Below are positions 1 through 8,276 of a DNA stretch of 64,000 bases, one piece after another. The DNA comes from JAUMBM01 sp964645715 (GTDB lineage Bacteria; Bacteroidota; Bacteroidia; Chitinophagales; Saprospiraceae). Within the stretch, counting starts at the first letter, position 1, and every line of letters starts with the position of its first letter. The DNA lies in NCBI GenBank assembly GCA_964645715.1, contig CAZYAO010000009.1, positions 1 to 64,000 of the forward strand, written 5' to 3'. The position numbers and the translations under genes are program-made. The notes under the pieces are model-generated. The model was given only the letters and a program-made list of their open reading frames with translations. It was not told the origin of the DNA and did no database searches.

Positions 1-104
1 CTGCTCAATGATTGATCGTTGGGAGCCGACTTGCCCATGATACCTGCCTGCCACGCTGCAATAATGGCCATTAACATACACCTCAATACTCGCTGGCTGC
101 CCAT
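1..104 (-). CDS. N-terminal fragment of a secreted protein (runs off the window)
   Basis: An open frame starts at an ATG at 104 and runs off the left edge of the window. The roughly 34 visible residues have a basic start (MGSQRVLRC) followed by a hydrophobic stretch (MLMAIIAAW), as in a signal peptide. A GGAGG-like ribosome binding site lies 8 nt upstream of the ATG (113-117, minus strand). It is divergent from the pirin gene. No function can be read from the fragment. Confidence 0.4.
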   Translation of the reverse strand, partial: MGSQRVLRCMLMAIIAAWQAGIMGKSAPNDQSLS

Positions 105-169
105 AACACCCCCCTCCGGCATGCAACTATTTCAGCAAATCAATGTTACTACATCAAATAAGAATCGAC

Positions 170-1042
170 ATGCAAACCAGAAGTGTTCAGCAAATAACCA
201 CAGGGCACAGCCTGCAGATGGGCGCCATCAGCGTACGCCAGCCGCTGCCAACGCAGCAGGTTGAGCAGGTAGATCCGTTCATTCTGTTACACCATTTTGG
301 TCCCACGACTGCGGAGCCCGGTTTTGATCCGCTCGATCTGGGTCCCCATCCGCACCGGGGGTTTGAGCCGGTGACTTTTCTGTACCAGGGGGCGCTGCGG
401 CATCGCGACAGTCGCGGCAACACAGGGCACTTGCAGGCAGGAGATGTGCAGTGGATGACTGCCGGCATGGGCATCATACACAGCGAGCGGGCGCACCAGG
501 ACTTTGTGGAGCAGGGAGGTACGCTTGAGGGCATACAGTTGTGGGTCAATCTGCCCAAGCGACACAAGATGGTGCAGCCTCGTTATCAAGATATTAAGCA
601 AGCACAGATTCCCTTGGTGGCGATGCCTGATCCGCAGGCAGCTGTGCGGCTGGTGGCCGGCCCCTACCTTGGACTTGAGGGGCCAGCCATGACGTATACG
701 CCTATGCTGGCGTTGCAGATTGAACTGCCCGCCGGTGCGGAAGCTGCCCTGCCCCTGCCCGCTGACTGGAATGCGCTCATCTACCTGCTGCGGGGGGAAG
801 TACAGCTCAACGACAACTGGAACTATGGTGCCGAAACGCTGCTTACCTTCCGGCAGGATGGTGAGGGCATCAAACTCAGGGGTGTGGCGGAACACAGCCA
901 GGTATTACTGCTGGCTGGTGAGCCGCTCAACGAGCCCGTTGCGCAGTGGGGACCTTTTGTGATGAATAACCAGACGGAACTCATGGAGGCCATGCGCGAC
1001 TATCAGATGGGGAAAATGGGGGTGTATGTTGAGCATGACTAG
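170..1042 (+). CDS. Pirin family protein (bicupin)
   Basis: This 290-residue protein has the two-cupin layout of the pirin family. The N-terminal cupin carries the family metal-site motif around HPHRGFEPVTFLYQG, then HRDSRGN, and GMGIIHSE in the last strands, so the metal ligands appear intact. The C-terminal half (from about residue 150) is the weaker second cupin and the pirin C-terminal domain. Bacterial pirins bind Fe or similar metals; some act as quercetinases and others as redox-sensing partners of enzymes or regulators, and the sequence does not tell which. The frame is open from 143, but the ATG at 170 (MQTRSVQQI) matches the usual pirin start. Its last codons form the first copy of a degenerate tandem repeat that continues downstream. 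Confidence 0.9.
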   Translation: MQTRSVQQITTGHSLQMGAISVRQPLPTQQVEQVDPFILLHHFGPTTAEPGFDPLDLGPHPHRGFEPVTFLYQGALRHRDSRGNTGHLQAGDVQWMTAGMGIIHSERAHQDFVEQGGTLEGIQLWVNLPKRHKMVQPRYQDIKQAQIPLVAMPDPQAAVRLVAGPYLGLEGPAMTYTPMLALQIELPAGAEAALPLPADWNALIYLLRGEVQLNDNWNYGAETLLTFRQDGEGIKLRGVAEHSQVLLLAGEPLNEPVAQWGPFVMNNQTELMEAMRDYQMGKMGVYVEHD

Positions 1043-1260
1043 GAAGCTGTTGTTTGTCAACTATTTGTGGCCTTAGGGATGCAGCTGAATATATGTTGCG
1101 CATGACCAGGAGATTGGTGTTGCGCAGTACGGGCTGGACAGGCAAAAGCTTCACTTGACCTCAATCGACTGTATGTTCGTGCCGATTGCAGCGTACATGC
1201 TGGACAAAAATGTTACCTAGGCTCAATCGACTGCACATTCGGACCAGTTGCACAATGTAC
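1025..1260. repeat. Degenerate tandem repeat starting in the 3' end of the pirin gene
   Basis: The last codons of the pirin gene (1025-1048) recur with about 19 of 24 bases matching at 1092-1115, a spacing of 67. The following block, TGCGCAGTAC..GCTGGACA..CTCAATCGACTG (from about 1119), recurs at about 1185-1233 with a spacing near 62-66, and a trace of a further copy starts near 1247. No gene is visible between 1043 and 1296; decayed repeats account for most of that stretch. Confidence 0.6.
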
Positions 1261-1296
1261 AAACCGAAAATTTTTATTCGTCCAGCCTGTACCTGC

Positions 1297-2064
1297 TCAC
1301 AGCAGCCCTATGACGGCCATGGCACGCCCCGTGACGCCCCCCGAAGCCCTGTGTGAAAAATGATCCTCCACATGGCTTACCGTCGAAAAAGGCGAGCAGT
1401 CGACCTGCCCGGGGGGGAGTCCGCCTTGCAGCAACTGGTCGCGGTTGGCGAGCTTGAGGTCCAGCAGGTATTTGCCGGGGCTGCGCCCGGTTTGCAGGTA
1501 GGTGGGTGAAAAAGCGTCCGCGACGGCGCTGCCCACCTCATAGTTGTCAACATCAATGCAGGTGCCCACATAGGCCCACATGCGGGCGGGCTCCGCGCCC
1601 AGCACCTGCATGGCCTGCAGCGTCTTGTAAGCAATAGCTGCCTGCGTGCCTTTCCAGCCGGCATGCGCCGCACCGACGACGCGTGCGACGGGATCCACCA
1701 GCAGCACTGGTACACAGTCGGCAACCGAAACACTGATAAACACCCCTGCCTGCCGACAAACGAAAGCATCGTAACCATCCCACTGCCCGTCTGTTGTAAC
1801 CTCCAATATCTCAGCTCCGTGCACCTGCCGGGCACCGGCCAGCTGCTCCGCCCTAAATCCGAGCTCCTTACAGAACCGACGGCGGTTTTCGGCCACATGG
1901 AAAGGATGGTCGTCGGTATACAGCCCCAGATTGAGCGAATCGTAGGGCGGCGGACTGATGCCGCCGTGGCGCGTACTCTCCACTGCGAGCACGACCGATG
2001 AGAGCTCGGCGGCCCAGGCAGGCAGCCGGTACATGGGTTTTTGCCCTGCGGGGGTTGTGGACAT
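1297..2064 (-). CDS. pgeF: Laccase-domain protein, peptidoglycan editing factor / polyphenol oxidase family (PgeF, YfiH)
   Basis: At 255 residues this is a full-length member of the YfiH/YlmD/PgeF family. The conserved metal/active-site segments are visible: RQVHGAE near residue 80, VADCVPVLLVDP near 116 and GAAHAGWKGT near 132, which supply the family's His-Cys-His cluster. PgeF homologues act on purine nucleosides and, in E. coli, remove mis-incorporated L-Ser from peptidoglycan precursors; older names are multicopper polyphenol oxidase or laccase. The protein has no signal peptide and is probably cytoplasmic. It lies convergent to pirin and downstream of the CBS gene, separated from it by a strong hairpin. 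Confidence 0.88.
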   Translation of the reverse strand: MSTTPAGQKPMYRLPAWAAELSSVVLAVESTRHGGISPPPYDSLNLGLYTDDHPFHVAENRRRFCKELGFRAEQLAGARQVHGAEILEVTTDGQWDGYDAFVCRQAGVFISVSVADCVPVLLVDPVARVVGAAHAGWKGTQAAIAYKTLQAMQVLGAEPARMWAYVGTCIDVDNYEVGSAVADAFSPTYLQTGRSPGKYLLDLKLANRDQLLQGGLPPGQVDCSPFSTVSHVEDHFSHRASGGVTGRAMAVIGLL

Positions 2065-2166
2065 GATTATGTAAAATTATGAAGCCAGGCAAAAAACCAC
2101 TGCCTGCCGGACAGTTGAGGCTGCCCAACAGGCGGATAGACAATGCTATGAGCGAAGCGCAAACCA

Positions 2167-2208
2167 CCGCTCGTTATAGGGCAGCCTCAGCTGCCCTATA
2201 ACGAGCGG
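2167..2208. terminator. Perfect inverted repeat, 19-bp arms, CTCA loop
   Basis: Arms 2167-2185 and 2190-2208 are perfect complements around a 4-nt loop. The element sits between the 3' end of the CBS gene and the 5' end of pgeF, so it probably ends the CBS transcript. On the plus side a T-run (2226-2232) follows. Confidence 0.65.
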
Positions 2209-2260
2209 AGCGCCTGCCCTTTTAGCTTTTTTTAAAAAAAAACAAAAGCGGCATAATGGC

Positions 2261-2686
2261 CTACAGGAACGCCAGATTGAGCAAATCCATCACCGTCAGA
2301 ATACCCCGCAACTCCTTCGATCCGCGCTCGAGCACAGGCATGGCATGGAAGCGATTTTCGCGAAACATACCTACTGCCACCTCCACTGTATCGTCTGTAA
2401 ACACGAACACCACCGGCTGGCTCATCACCTCTCCGACCAGCATATTATCTGCCACGGTGTCGTTAAAATAGCGGCTTTCCTTGGTATTAAAAAGCGTAAA
2501 CCCGTGCAGGAGCATCAGGTAATCCGACTTGCTCACCATGCCCACCACATGCGCATCCTTCACGACCGGCAGGTGATGAATATTGTATTCGTGAAACAAA
2601 TCCCGGACGCGCCCCATGGTCTCATCAGGTCCGACGAAGACGACTTCGCGGGTCATTACCTCACTAACTGGTGTTGTCCTGATCAT
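2261..2686 (-). CDS. CBS domain protein (two CBS repeats)
   Basis: This 141-residue protein consists of two tandem CBS domains and little else. The first is VSEVMTREVVFVGPDETM..HHLPVVKDAHVVGMVSKSD, residues about 7-55. The second is VGEVMSQPVVFVFTDDTV..FHAMPVLERGSKELRGILT, residues about 75-135. CBS pairs bind adenosyl nucleotides such as AMP, ATP or SAM and usually regulate a partner. A free-standing pair like this is a sensor of unknown target. It is divergent from the GNAT-like gene. A -7-like TATCTTTA lies in its upstream region, but I see no good -33 element. Confidence 0.85.
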   Translation of the reverse strand: MIRTTPVSEVMTREVVFVGPDETMGRVRDLFHEYNIHHLPVVKDAHVVGMVSKSDYLMLLHGFTLFNTKESRYFNDTVADNMLVGEVMSQPVVFVFTDDTVEVAVGMFRENRFHAMPVLERGSKELRGILTVMDLLNLAFL

Positions 2687-2881
2687 GACAGCTGTTTTTT
2701 CGGTGAAAAAAAGTGCGCAGGCACAAGCTCCCTTCGCTGGCCTAAAGATAGGGTAAAATCTTTAACGAAACAGCCCTTCTCACCCTGCAGGCAAACTGTT
2801 TTCCATTCTTGACCACAGTGATTTTAATCAGTTTAGTATCTTACCGCTCCGTTACGATCAACCATCAACCTCCACTACGCC

Positions 2882-4012
2882 ATGGCCAGTATCCGTATAC
2901 ACCGGGTCAGCAACCGACAGGATCTCCGCACCTTCATCTACCTGCCCGAGAAAATCCACCAGGCGCACCCGCAGTGGCTGCCGCCCCTGTACGCTGACGA
3001 AGCGGATTTTTTTGACCCCCACAAAAACAAGGCCTTTGCTTACTGCGAAACGGCTCTGTGGCTGGCCAGCCGGGACGGGCAGGTTGGCGGGCGCATCATG
3101 GGCATCATTCACCACCCGTACAACGCCCGGCAGGGCGAAAAAACCGTCCGGTTTTCCCATTTTGACTGCTATGACGATGCCGGGCTGGCTGAGGCACTGC
3201 TGCAGACTGTCGAAGACTGGGGTCGCAGCCACGGCATGGACACGATTGTCGGGCCCTTTGGTTTTTCCGACAAAGACCCAGAAGGGCTGCAGATTGAAGG
3301 CTTTGACCATCTGCCCGTCATGGTCACCGCCAACAACCTGCCCTACCTGCCCACTTTTCTCGAAGCCCGGGGGTATGAAAAGATGCTGGACTGCCTTGAC
3401 TACGCTTTTGATCTTTCTGTCGGCCTGCCGCCGCGGCTGGCGCAGCTGTATGACCGCCTGCAGGCGCGGCTGCCCTACCGCGTGACGCATTTTCACAGCA
3501 AACGCGCGCTGCAGCAGGTCATACTGCCCGCCCTTCGGCTCGTCAACGACAACTACGACCACCTCTACGGTTTTTCCCCCATGACGCCTGCCGAGATGGA
3601 GGCGCTGGCTGCCCGCTACCTACCCATCCTCGATCCCCGCTACATCAAAGCCATTTTTCACCCCACAAGCGGTCAGCTGCTTGCCTTTATGGTGGGGCTG
3701 CCCAACTTCAGCCGCGGCATACAGCGCGCCCGCGGGCGGCTGTTGCCTTTCGGCTGGCTGCACATTTTGTGGGCTATGAAAAAAGCCAGCCAGCTGGACC
3801 TGATGCTGGGGGCGGTAGATAAGGCGTGGCGGCATCGCGGTCTGGAGGTGCTTTTGGGGGTGGAAATGATGCGCGCCGCCGCTGCTGGCGGCCTGCGCAG
3901 GATGGAAACGCACCTGGTGCTGGAAACCAACCAGCCCATGCGGGCGGTCTATGAAAAAAATGGTGCGGCGCTTATTAAGCGTTTTCGCATATACCGGCGC
4001 TCGCTCGGCTGA
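2882..4012 (+). CDS. GNAT-like acetyltransferase superfamily protein (YghO-like)
   Basis: This 376-residue protein has a GNAT-type C-terminal part. Residues about 300-370 contain HRGLEVLLGVEMMRAA followed by ETHLVLETNQPMRAVYEKNGA, the helix and the 'N..M..vYeK.Ga' end of the acetyl-CoA fold. The N-terminal half (QAHPQWLPPLYADEADFFDP) is the region shared by long bacterial proteins of the YghO type, whose substrate is unknown. There is no signal peptide or membrane segment. It is divergent from the CBS gene. The 3' end of the gene is repeated, in degenerate form, downstream of its stop codon. Confidence 0.65.
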   Translation: MASIRIHRVSNRQDLRTFIYLPEKIHQAHPQWLPPLYADEADFFDPHKNKAFAYCETALWLASRDGQVGGRIMGIIHHPYNARQGEKTVRFSHFDCYDDAGLAEALLQTVEDWGRSHGMDTIVGPFGFSDKDPEGLQIEGFDHLPVMVTANNLPYLPTFLEARGYEKMLDCLDYAFDLSVGLPPRLAQLYDRLQARLPYRVTHFHSKRALQQVILPALRLVNDNYDHLYGFSPMTPAEMEALAARYLPILDPRYIKAIFHPTSGQLLAFMVGLPNFSRGIQRARGRLLPFGWLHILWAMKKASQLDLMLGAVDKAWRHRGLEVLLGVEMMRAAAAGGLRRMETHLVLETNQPMRAVYEKNGAALIKRFRIYRRSLG

Positions 4013-4247
4013 TGGTGGGCGTGCGAATTTTGCGGCGGCGCTGGGGGTGATACCGGCGAGCGTGTAGTGTGAGCGCATGATGTGGGTGCGAATTTTTGCG
4101 ACAGCGATGGGGGGTGAGGATGTAGTGTAGATGCATGTTGTGGATGAAATTTTTGCGACAGCGATAGGGGCTCAGGCAGGGGCAGTGTGGTATGGGCGCA
4201 TGTTGTAGGTGAGATTTTTGCCCGCAGGTGCTGATCGTATCTGTAGG
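3991..4247. repeat. Degenerate tandem repeat copying the 3' end of the GNAT-like gene
   Basis: The block ATACCGGCG...GTGCGAATTTTGCGGC starts inside the last codons of the gene (3991) and recurs from 4050. Anchor segments of the type GTGCGAATTTTTGCGA lie at 4021, 4086, 4143 and 4208, so the spacings are 65, 57 and 65. The copies diverge progressively. This array fills most of the 337 bp between the two genes; I see no other feature there. Confidence 0.7.
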
Positions 4248-4349
4248 TTGGCCTATATTTGTTGTATGGGCATTGCCTTGGGGCATGGGTTGACAAACCG
4301 ATGACCGGGTGCGGCTCTTTTTTATAGGCACACAAAACAATCCAAGACC

Positions 4350-4946
4350 ATGGCAGACAGCAGCGATACGCAATTATACAACCTGAAGCGCCGCGTCAAT
4401 CAGTACCACGAGGTGCTCGAAAATACCCTCGACTACCGTAAGCTTTGGAAAGAAGGGCTGAGAGAGGCGATCTTTCAGAAGCTGACCTCCCTTACCCAGC
4501 AGGTAGGGCTCAAGGCGACGATCACTTACCGGGAGCAAATAGACAATCTCGAAGCCGTGGTGGTTAGTCTGGGCACCGTAGAGAGCGGCATCTCGCAAAA
4601 ACTGGGTGATTCTCTGCAGCGGGGGCTGATCAAGCACAACGGAGACCTCATCTACCAGCAGCTCTTCAATGGCAAGATTCTCGTCCTCATCAACTACCCT
4701 TTCATCGAGGGGTATGATGAACCCACGGCTCCCAAGACCATAGCCATCTACCGGCCCGACGAGCTGCAGGAGCCCTACTACCAGCGCCACCTCGAGGAGT
4801 TTATCCAGGAGGTCACCCTTTGGGAGGACTATGACGATGATGAGCCCCACCAGCGGATAGGCTTCCAGCTGAATTTTGGTGCTGGCCAGCCGAAGCCGCT
4901 CAGTCCGACTGGCGCGCCCGCTGCTTCGGATGAGAAGGGGGATTGA
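4350..4946 (+). CDS. Hypothetical protein
   Basis: I do not recognise this 198-residue protein. It looks soluble, with no signal peptide or membrane helix. The N-terminal 30 residues are helical and charged. The middle contains a 'GDLIYQQLFNGKILVLINYPFIEGY' type of segment, in which a hydrophobic beta strand (KILVLINYPFI) is flanked by turns. The tail is acidic (WEDYDDDEP) and then Pro/Ala-rich, suggesting a disordered C-terminus. The stop codon lies two bases before the scaffold gap, so the gene appears complete. Its codon use resembles that of its neighbours. Confidence 0.65.
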   Translation: MADSSDTQLYNLKRRVNQYHEVLENTLDYRKLWKEGLREAIFQKLTSLTQQVGLKATITYREQIDNLEAVVVSLGTVESGISQKLGDSLQRGLIKHNGDLIYQQLFNGKILVLINYPFIEGYDEPTAPKTIAIYRPDELQEPYYQRHLEEFIQEVTLWEDYDDDEPHQRIGFQLNFGAGQPKPLSPTGAPAASDEKGD

Positions 4947-4948
4947 TG

Positions 4949-5048
4949 NNNNNNNNNNNNNNNNNNNNNNNNNNNNNNNNNNNNNNNNNNNNNNNNNNNN
5001 NNNNNNNNNNNNNNNNNNNNNNNNNNNNNNNNNNNNNNNNNNNNNNNN
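4949..5048. other. Scaffold gap 1 (100 N)
   Basis: A run of exactly 100 N, the usual placeholder for a gap of unknown size. The right flank begins directly in short repeats (5049-5255), which would explain the assembly break. The two flanks do not share an obvious overlap. Confidence 0.98.
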
Positions 5049-5255
5049 ACGCCCCTGGCAGGCGAGATTCGTTCTTGCTATTGAGATGACAGGGCTACGC
5101 CCCTGGGGGTTGTGGGGGCGTTCTTGCTACTACTAAGATAGCAGGGCTATGGCTCTGTTTTGCCAGGTGATAATAGGGCAGAGCCCCCAAATCTTCGTAG
5201 CAATAAAAACCCTACATCCAACCCAAGGGGCAGAGCCCCCAAATCTTCGTAGCAA
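5049..5255. repeat. Cluster of about 50-bp repeats in both orientations
   Basis: The segment GGGCAGAGCCCCCAAATCTT followed by CGTAGCAA is found at 5176-5203 and again, identical, at 5228-5255 (period 52). To the left, units starting ACGCCCCTGG at 5049 and 5097 (period 48), with GTTCTTGCTA and CAGGGCT, are related units mostly in the opposite orientation (compare TTGCTAC...AAGAT...GGCT). The cluster lies just past the 3' end of the alpha/beta hydrolase gene and abuts gap 1. Confidence 0.7.
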
Positions 5256-5265
5256 CAACAACCCC

Positions 5266-6114
5266 TCACCCCCCTGCCACAAATTCCGTCACGGTCTGCC
5301 AAACCGCAGGGCTCTGTATGCTGTGCCCCAAGCCCCGCGTCAGCATCAACCGGCTGTGGTGCCAGGCAGCGTGCAACGCCTGCCCGTCGGCCAAGGGGGC
5401 TGTCGTATCCGCTTCGTCGTGGATGATGAGTGCAGGCTGCGACAGTTGTGCTGCCAGCAGGGGCATCGAAAAAATAGCAGGGTCAAAGCCATATCTTTTC
5501 TTCAGCCACTCGTCCATGCGCCGCATGACGAGCGGACTCACCCCCAAAATCTGCTGGTAGCGGTCCAGCAGGCCGTCAAGCCCGGCCGGGGTGCCCAGCA
5601 ATACCACCCGCTCCACTGGCGCCGAAGGTTGTAGCTTGGCAAGACAAAATAAGGTGGCCATGGAGCCTGCCGAGTGCGCCACGATGCCGGCAGGCGCATA
5701 TACATCCAGCGCTTTGGCCAAAAAACGCCCATACTGTACGGCCGTAAATCGCTTGCCGCCGGAGTAGCCGTGTGCGGGCGCATCCATAGCCCACACATCG
5801 CAGTCCGCTTTGCGAAGCTCCTTCCACAAGCCAAACCAACGGCCGCTGTTACTCTCCCAGCCGTGCAGGAGCAACACACGCTTTCCCTTGCCGGGCCAGC
5901 GATACACCTGAAGGTCGTAGTCCCCCAGCGACAACCGGCTGTGGCGGGCACTGTCGAGCCAGTCGTACTGCCCAAGTTGCAGCCGCCCCTTTCTCGGAGT
6001 GCTAAAAAGTTGCATGGAAAGCCAACCGGAAGCCGATGGCCACGTACGGGCGCTCGCCTCCAACAGGCCGCGCAAAACAACTACCTTCCAGCTGGTGGAT
6101 TGATTTGTTGACAT
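5266..6114 (-). CDS. Alpha/beta hydrolase
   Basis: This 282-residue protein has the alpha/beta-hydrolase core with a complete catalytic triad. The oxyanion region is VLLLHGWESNSGRW (about residue 80) and the nucleophile elbow is VAHSAGSMA (Ser near 147). The acid is in LIIHDEADTTAP and the His is in TRGLGHSI near residue 262. DAPAHGYSGG matches the typical 'D.pghG.S' loop. The substrate cannot be inferred; the family includes esterases and haloperoxidase-like enzymes. There is no export signal. The minus-strand 3' end runs into the repeat cluster next to gap 1. Confidence 0.85.
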   Translation of the reverse strand: MSTNQSTSWKVVVLRGLLEASARTWPSASGWLSMQLFSTPRKGRLQLGQYDWLDSARHSRLSLGDYDLQVYRWPGKGKRVLLLHGWESNSGRWFGLWKELRKADCDVWAMDAPAHGYSGGKRFTAVQYGRFLAKALDVYAPAGIVAHSAGSMATLFCLAKLQPSAPVERVVLLGTPAGLDGLLDRYQQILGVSPLVMRRMDEWLKKRYGFDPAIFSMPLLAAQLSQPALIIHDEADTTAPLADGQALHAAWHHSRLMLTRGLGHSIQSPAVWQTVTEFVAGG

Positions 6115-6260
6115 CGTCTTACTTCTTTGCTTTCTATAGTTCAGCCCCCCGGGAATCTACTCACTATATTTGCCCACAGCAGCACGCGACCAAGAAAACC
6201 GTCCGGGCTGCTTCAACAGCTGCCAACCTCAACCCACAGTCGCTCATATATCGTTACCAA

Positions 6261-7031
6261 TTATGACTTCAGCTGGTTGAAAAGCTCCTCCCTGTACGAT
6301 TTACTCACCCGAAAGCGCTTGCCATCTTTCATTCTCACCTCTACATCACCAGATCCAACGTGCTGTATTTCAGCAAGATACTGCATATTGATGATGGTCG
6401 ACCGATGAATGCGCAAAAATGCCTTTGGATCCAGCTGTTCAAGGATTTGTTGCATGGACTCCCGCAGCAGAATACGCTTCTCCTGCGTAAATACTTCTAT
6501 ATAGTAACCCGACGCCTCTATGTAGCGTATGTCGGCCGGTGCTACCAAACTCACCTTGCTGCCGTGCTTCAGCGCCAGCTTGGGCGCCTCTGCGGTCGAA
6601 ACCGTGTTGGTCTGCAAGTAGGCGATGAGTTCCTTCAGCTGTTCTATTTGCTGCTGCTGTTGCGCCCGGTCGAGCAATATGGCTCTCGCCTTTTCTACCG
6701 ACAACGCAAAACGGTCGTCTTTAAAGGGCTTCAGCAGATAATCAAAGGCAAATACTTCAAAGGCACGGATGGCATACTGGTCGTAGGCTGTCACAAAAAT
6801 GGTCAGCGGCCGCTCTTCTTCCCGGAGCTCGCCAAGGACCTCAAATCCCGTCATATCTTTCATGTGGATATCCAGAAAGATGAGGTCTGGTTTTTTTTCC
6901 CTAATCGCCGCCAACGCCTCCGCCCCGTTGCGGCACTCTCCCAAAAGCTGCAAATCTGCCCACTGCGGCAGCAACTTCTGGATGCGCCTGCGGGCAAGCG
7001 ACTCATCATCAATGATTAGCACCTTAAACAT
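6261..7031 (-). CDS. LytTR family response regulator
   Basis: This 256-residue two-domain regulator has an N-terminal receiver with the acidic pocket IDDE, the phosphoacceptor Asp54 in FLDIHM and Lys101 in LLKPF. The C-terminal LytTR DNA-binding domain spans about residues 150-254 and includes IRYIEASGYYIEVF and FLRIHRSTIINMQYL. A short linker with a Q-rich helix joins them. Its start overlaps the 3' end of the histidine kinase gene by 8 nt, so the two are co-transcribed and probably translationally coupled. The target promoters are unknown. Confidence 0.93.
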   Translation of the reverse strand: MFKVLIIDDESLARRRIQKLLPQWADLQLLGECRNGAEALAAIREKKPDLIFLDIHMKDMTGFEVLGELREEERPLTIFVTAYDQYAIRAFEVFAFDYLLKPFKDDRFALSVEKARAILLDRAQQQQQIEQLKELIAYLQTNTVSTAEAPKLALKHGSKVSLVAPADIRYIEASGYYIEVFTQEKRILLRESMQQILEQLDPKAFLRIHRSTIINMQYLAEIQHVGSGDVEVRMKDGKRFRVSKSYREELFNQLKS

Positions 7032-8190
7032 CGGACAATTGATTGACAGGAATCACGGCAGCAGGATAGACTAGCTCGGCAGCTCCATAGGTCAGCGGCA
7101 ACACAATCAGACTGCAGGTCCCCTCCCGGGTGTCCCGTACAGAAAACTGAAAAGTGTCGCCGTAAATAGACTGAAGCCTCTCCCGCGTATTCTGAAGCCC
7201 CATTCCTTGCTGAAAAATATCTTTACCCGCTACATGCTTCAGCCCCTGGCCATTATCCCATACCGAAAGGCACAGGTTGCCTTCCTGCCTGTTCGCCCGG
7301 ATCGTAATCGCCAGCTCGAGATGTTTTTTGGAAAAACCATGCCGTATGGCATTTTCTACCAGCGGCTGCAGTACCATCGACGGTACCTGCGTTGCCAGCA
7401 GCGTCTCGTCAATATCCCAGCAGATGGTGAGATCGTCGCTGAAGCGCGTCTTTTCTATGTTGACATATTTTTCCAGCAGGTCAAGCTCGTTCGACAGGGA
7501 GACAATCTGCACGTCCTTCTGGTCCAGTACCCGGCGCAACAGCTCCGCCAGATCGGCAATCATTATTTTGGCCCGCTCAACGTCAATGTCCATCAGACTG
7601 GAGATACTGTTGAGGGTGTTAAAAAGAAAATGTGGCTGTAGCTGCGAGTGCAGCATCTTGAGGCGCGCCTGCAGGAGCTGTGTCTGCATCTGGGCATGCT
7701 GGAGCTTGTTGTAGTGATCCCGCATGACGTAATAGTAAGTATACGTGATGCTCACCGTGACCAGATACAACAGAAATAGCTTATCAAAATTGATCAGAAA
7801 CCAAAAGAACAGGTCCTGCCCTATATCATGGCACTCTTTGCCTTTGCAAAAAAGCTTGTGCACCCCAATCAGCGTCGCATACCAGACGACTGAAAAAACA
7901 GAGGAAAAGGCCAGGTGGATGAGGCTTAGACGCAGCCACGACCAGTTGCGCTGCTGCAGCAGCTGCCGGGTGGTCAGTACAATGATAAAAGCAAAAACAA
8001 CGCCCACCACCCAGGCGACAATGCGGTCGCGCAGCATACTGTTGATGGAGATGACGTCGTTGTCGAGCCGCAGCTGTGAATACATCCGCAGGAAAGTAAT
8101 CAGCTGCGTGATGGCATAGATAATGGCGATGGCTACAATCAGCCGCCGATCGCGCCAGGGCAATCCTTTGATATTCTTCACTGCTCCCAT
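7024..8190 (-). CDS. LytS-type sensor histidine kinase
   Basis: The N-terminus has four predicted membrane helices (for example LIVAIAIIYAITQLITFL and VAWVVGVVFAFIIVL). A His-kinase domain of the LytS/YehU type follows: the phospho-acceptor region is HSQLQPHFLFNTLNSISSL, and the ATP-binding part contains VLQPLVENAIRHG and VWDNGQGL. No periplasmic sensor domain stands out, so the signal is probably read in or near the membrane. I chose the ATG at 8190 (MGAVKNIKG); the frame is also open to an ATG at 8232, which would add 14 non-conserved residues. It overlaps the response regulator gene that follows it. Confidence 0.92.
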   Translation of the reverse strand: MGAVKNIKGLPWRDRRLIVAIAIIYAITQLITFLRMYSQLRLDNDVISINSMLRDRIVAWVVGVVFAFIIVLTTRQLLQQRNWSWLRLSLIHLAFSSVFSVVWYATLIGVHKLFCKGKECHDIGQDLFFWFLINFDKLFLLYLVTVSITYTYYYVMRDHYNKLQHAQMQTQLLQARLKMLHSQLQPHFLFNTLNSISSLMDIDVERAKIMIADLAELLRRVLDQKDVQIVSLSNELDLLEKYVNIEKTRFSDDLTICWDIDETLLATQVPSMVLQPLVENAIRHGFSKKHLELAITIRANRQEGNLCLSVWDNGQGLKHVAGKDIFQQGMGLQNTRERLQSIYGDTFQFSVRDTREGTCSLIVLPLTYGAAELVYPAAVIPVNQLSDV

Positions 8191-8276
8191 AAACCAACCA
8201 TTGTTAACAAGCCTGTTTCTTCGGCACTTCAAAAAACTAAGCTGTCGAAAAAGAGCCCAATCCCCCTCGCTTTATA

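Noticed and set aside
287..895. Long minus-strand open frame opposite pirin (202 codons)
   Set aside because: It is fully covered by the pirin gene, whose domain evidence is strong; the frame has no recognisable motif.
5176..5255. Two identical 28-base direct repeats that could suggest a CRISPR array
   Set aside because: Only two exact copies, a short 24-bp spacer, no cas genes, and related diverged copies in the opposite orientation.
7024..7031. Overlap of histidine kinase and regulator genes as a frameshift
   Set aside because: Both proteins have complete ends; an 8-nt overlap is normal translational coupling.
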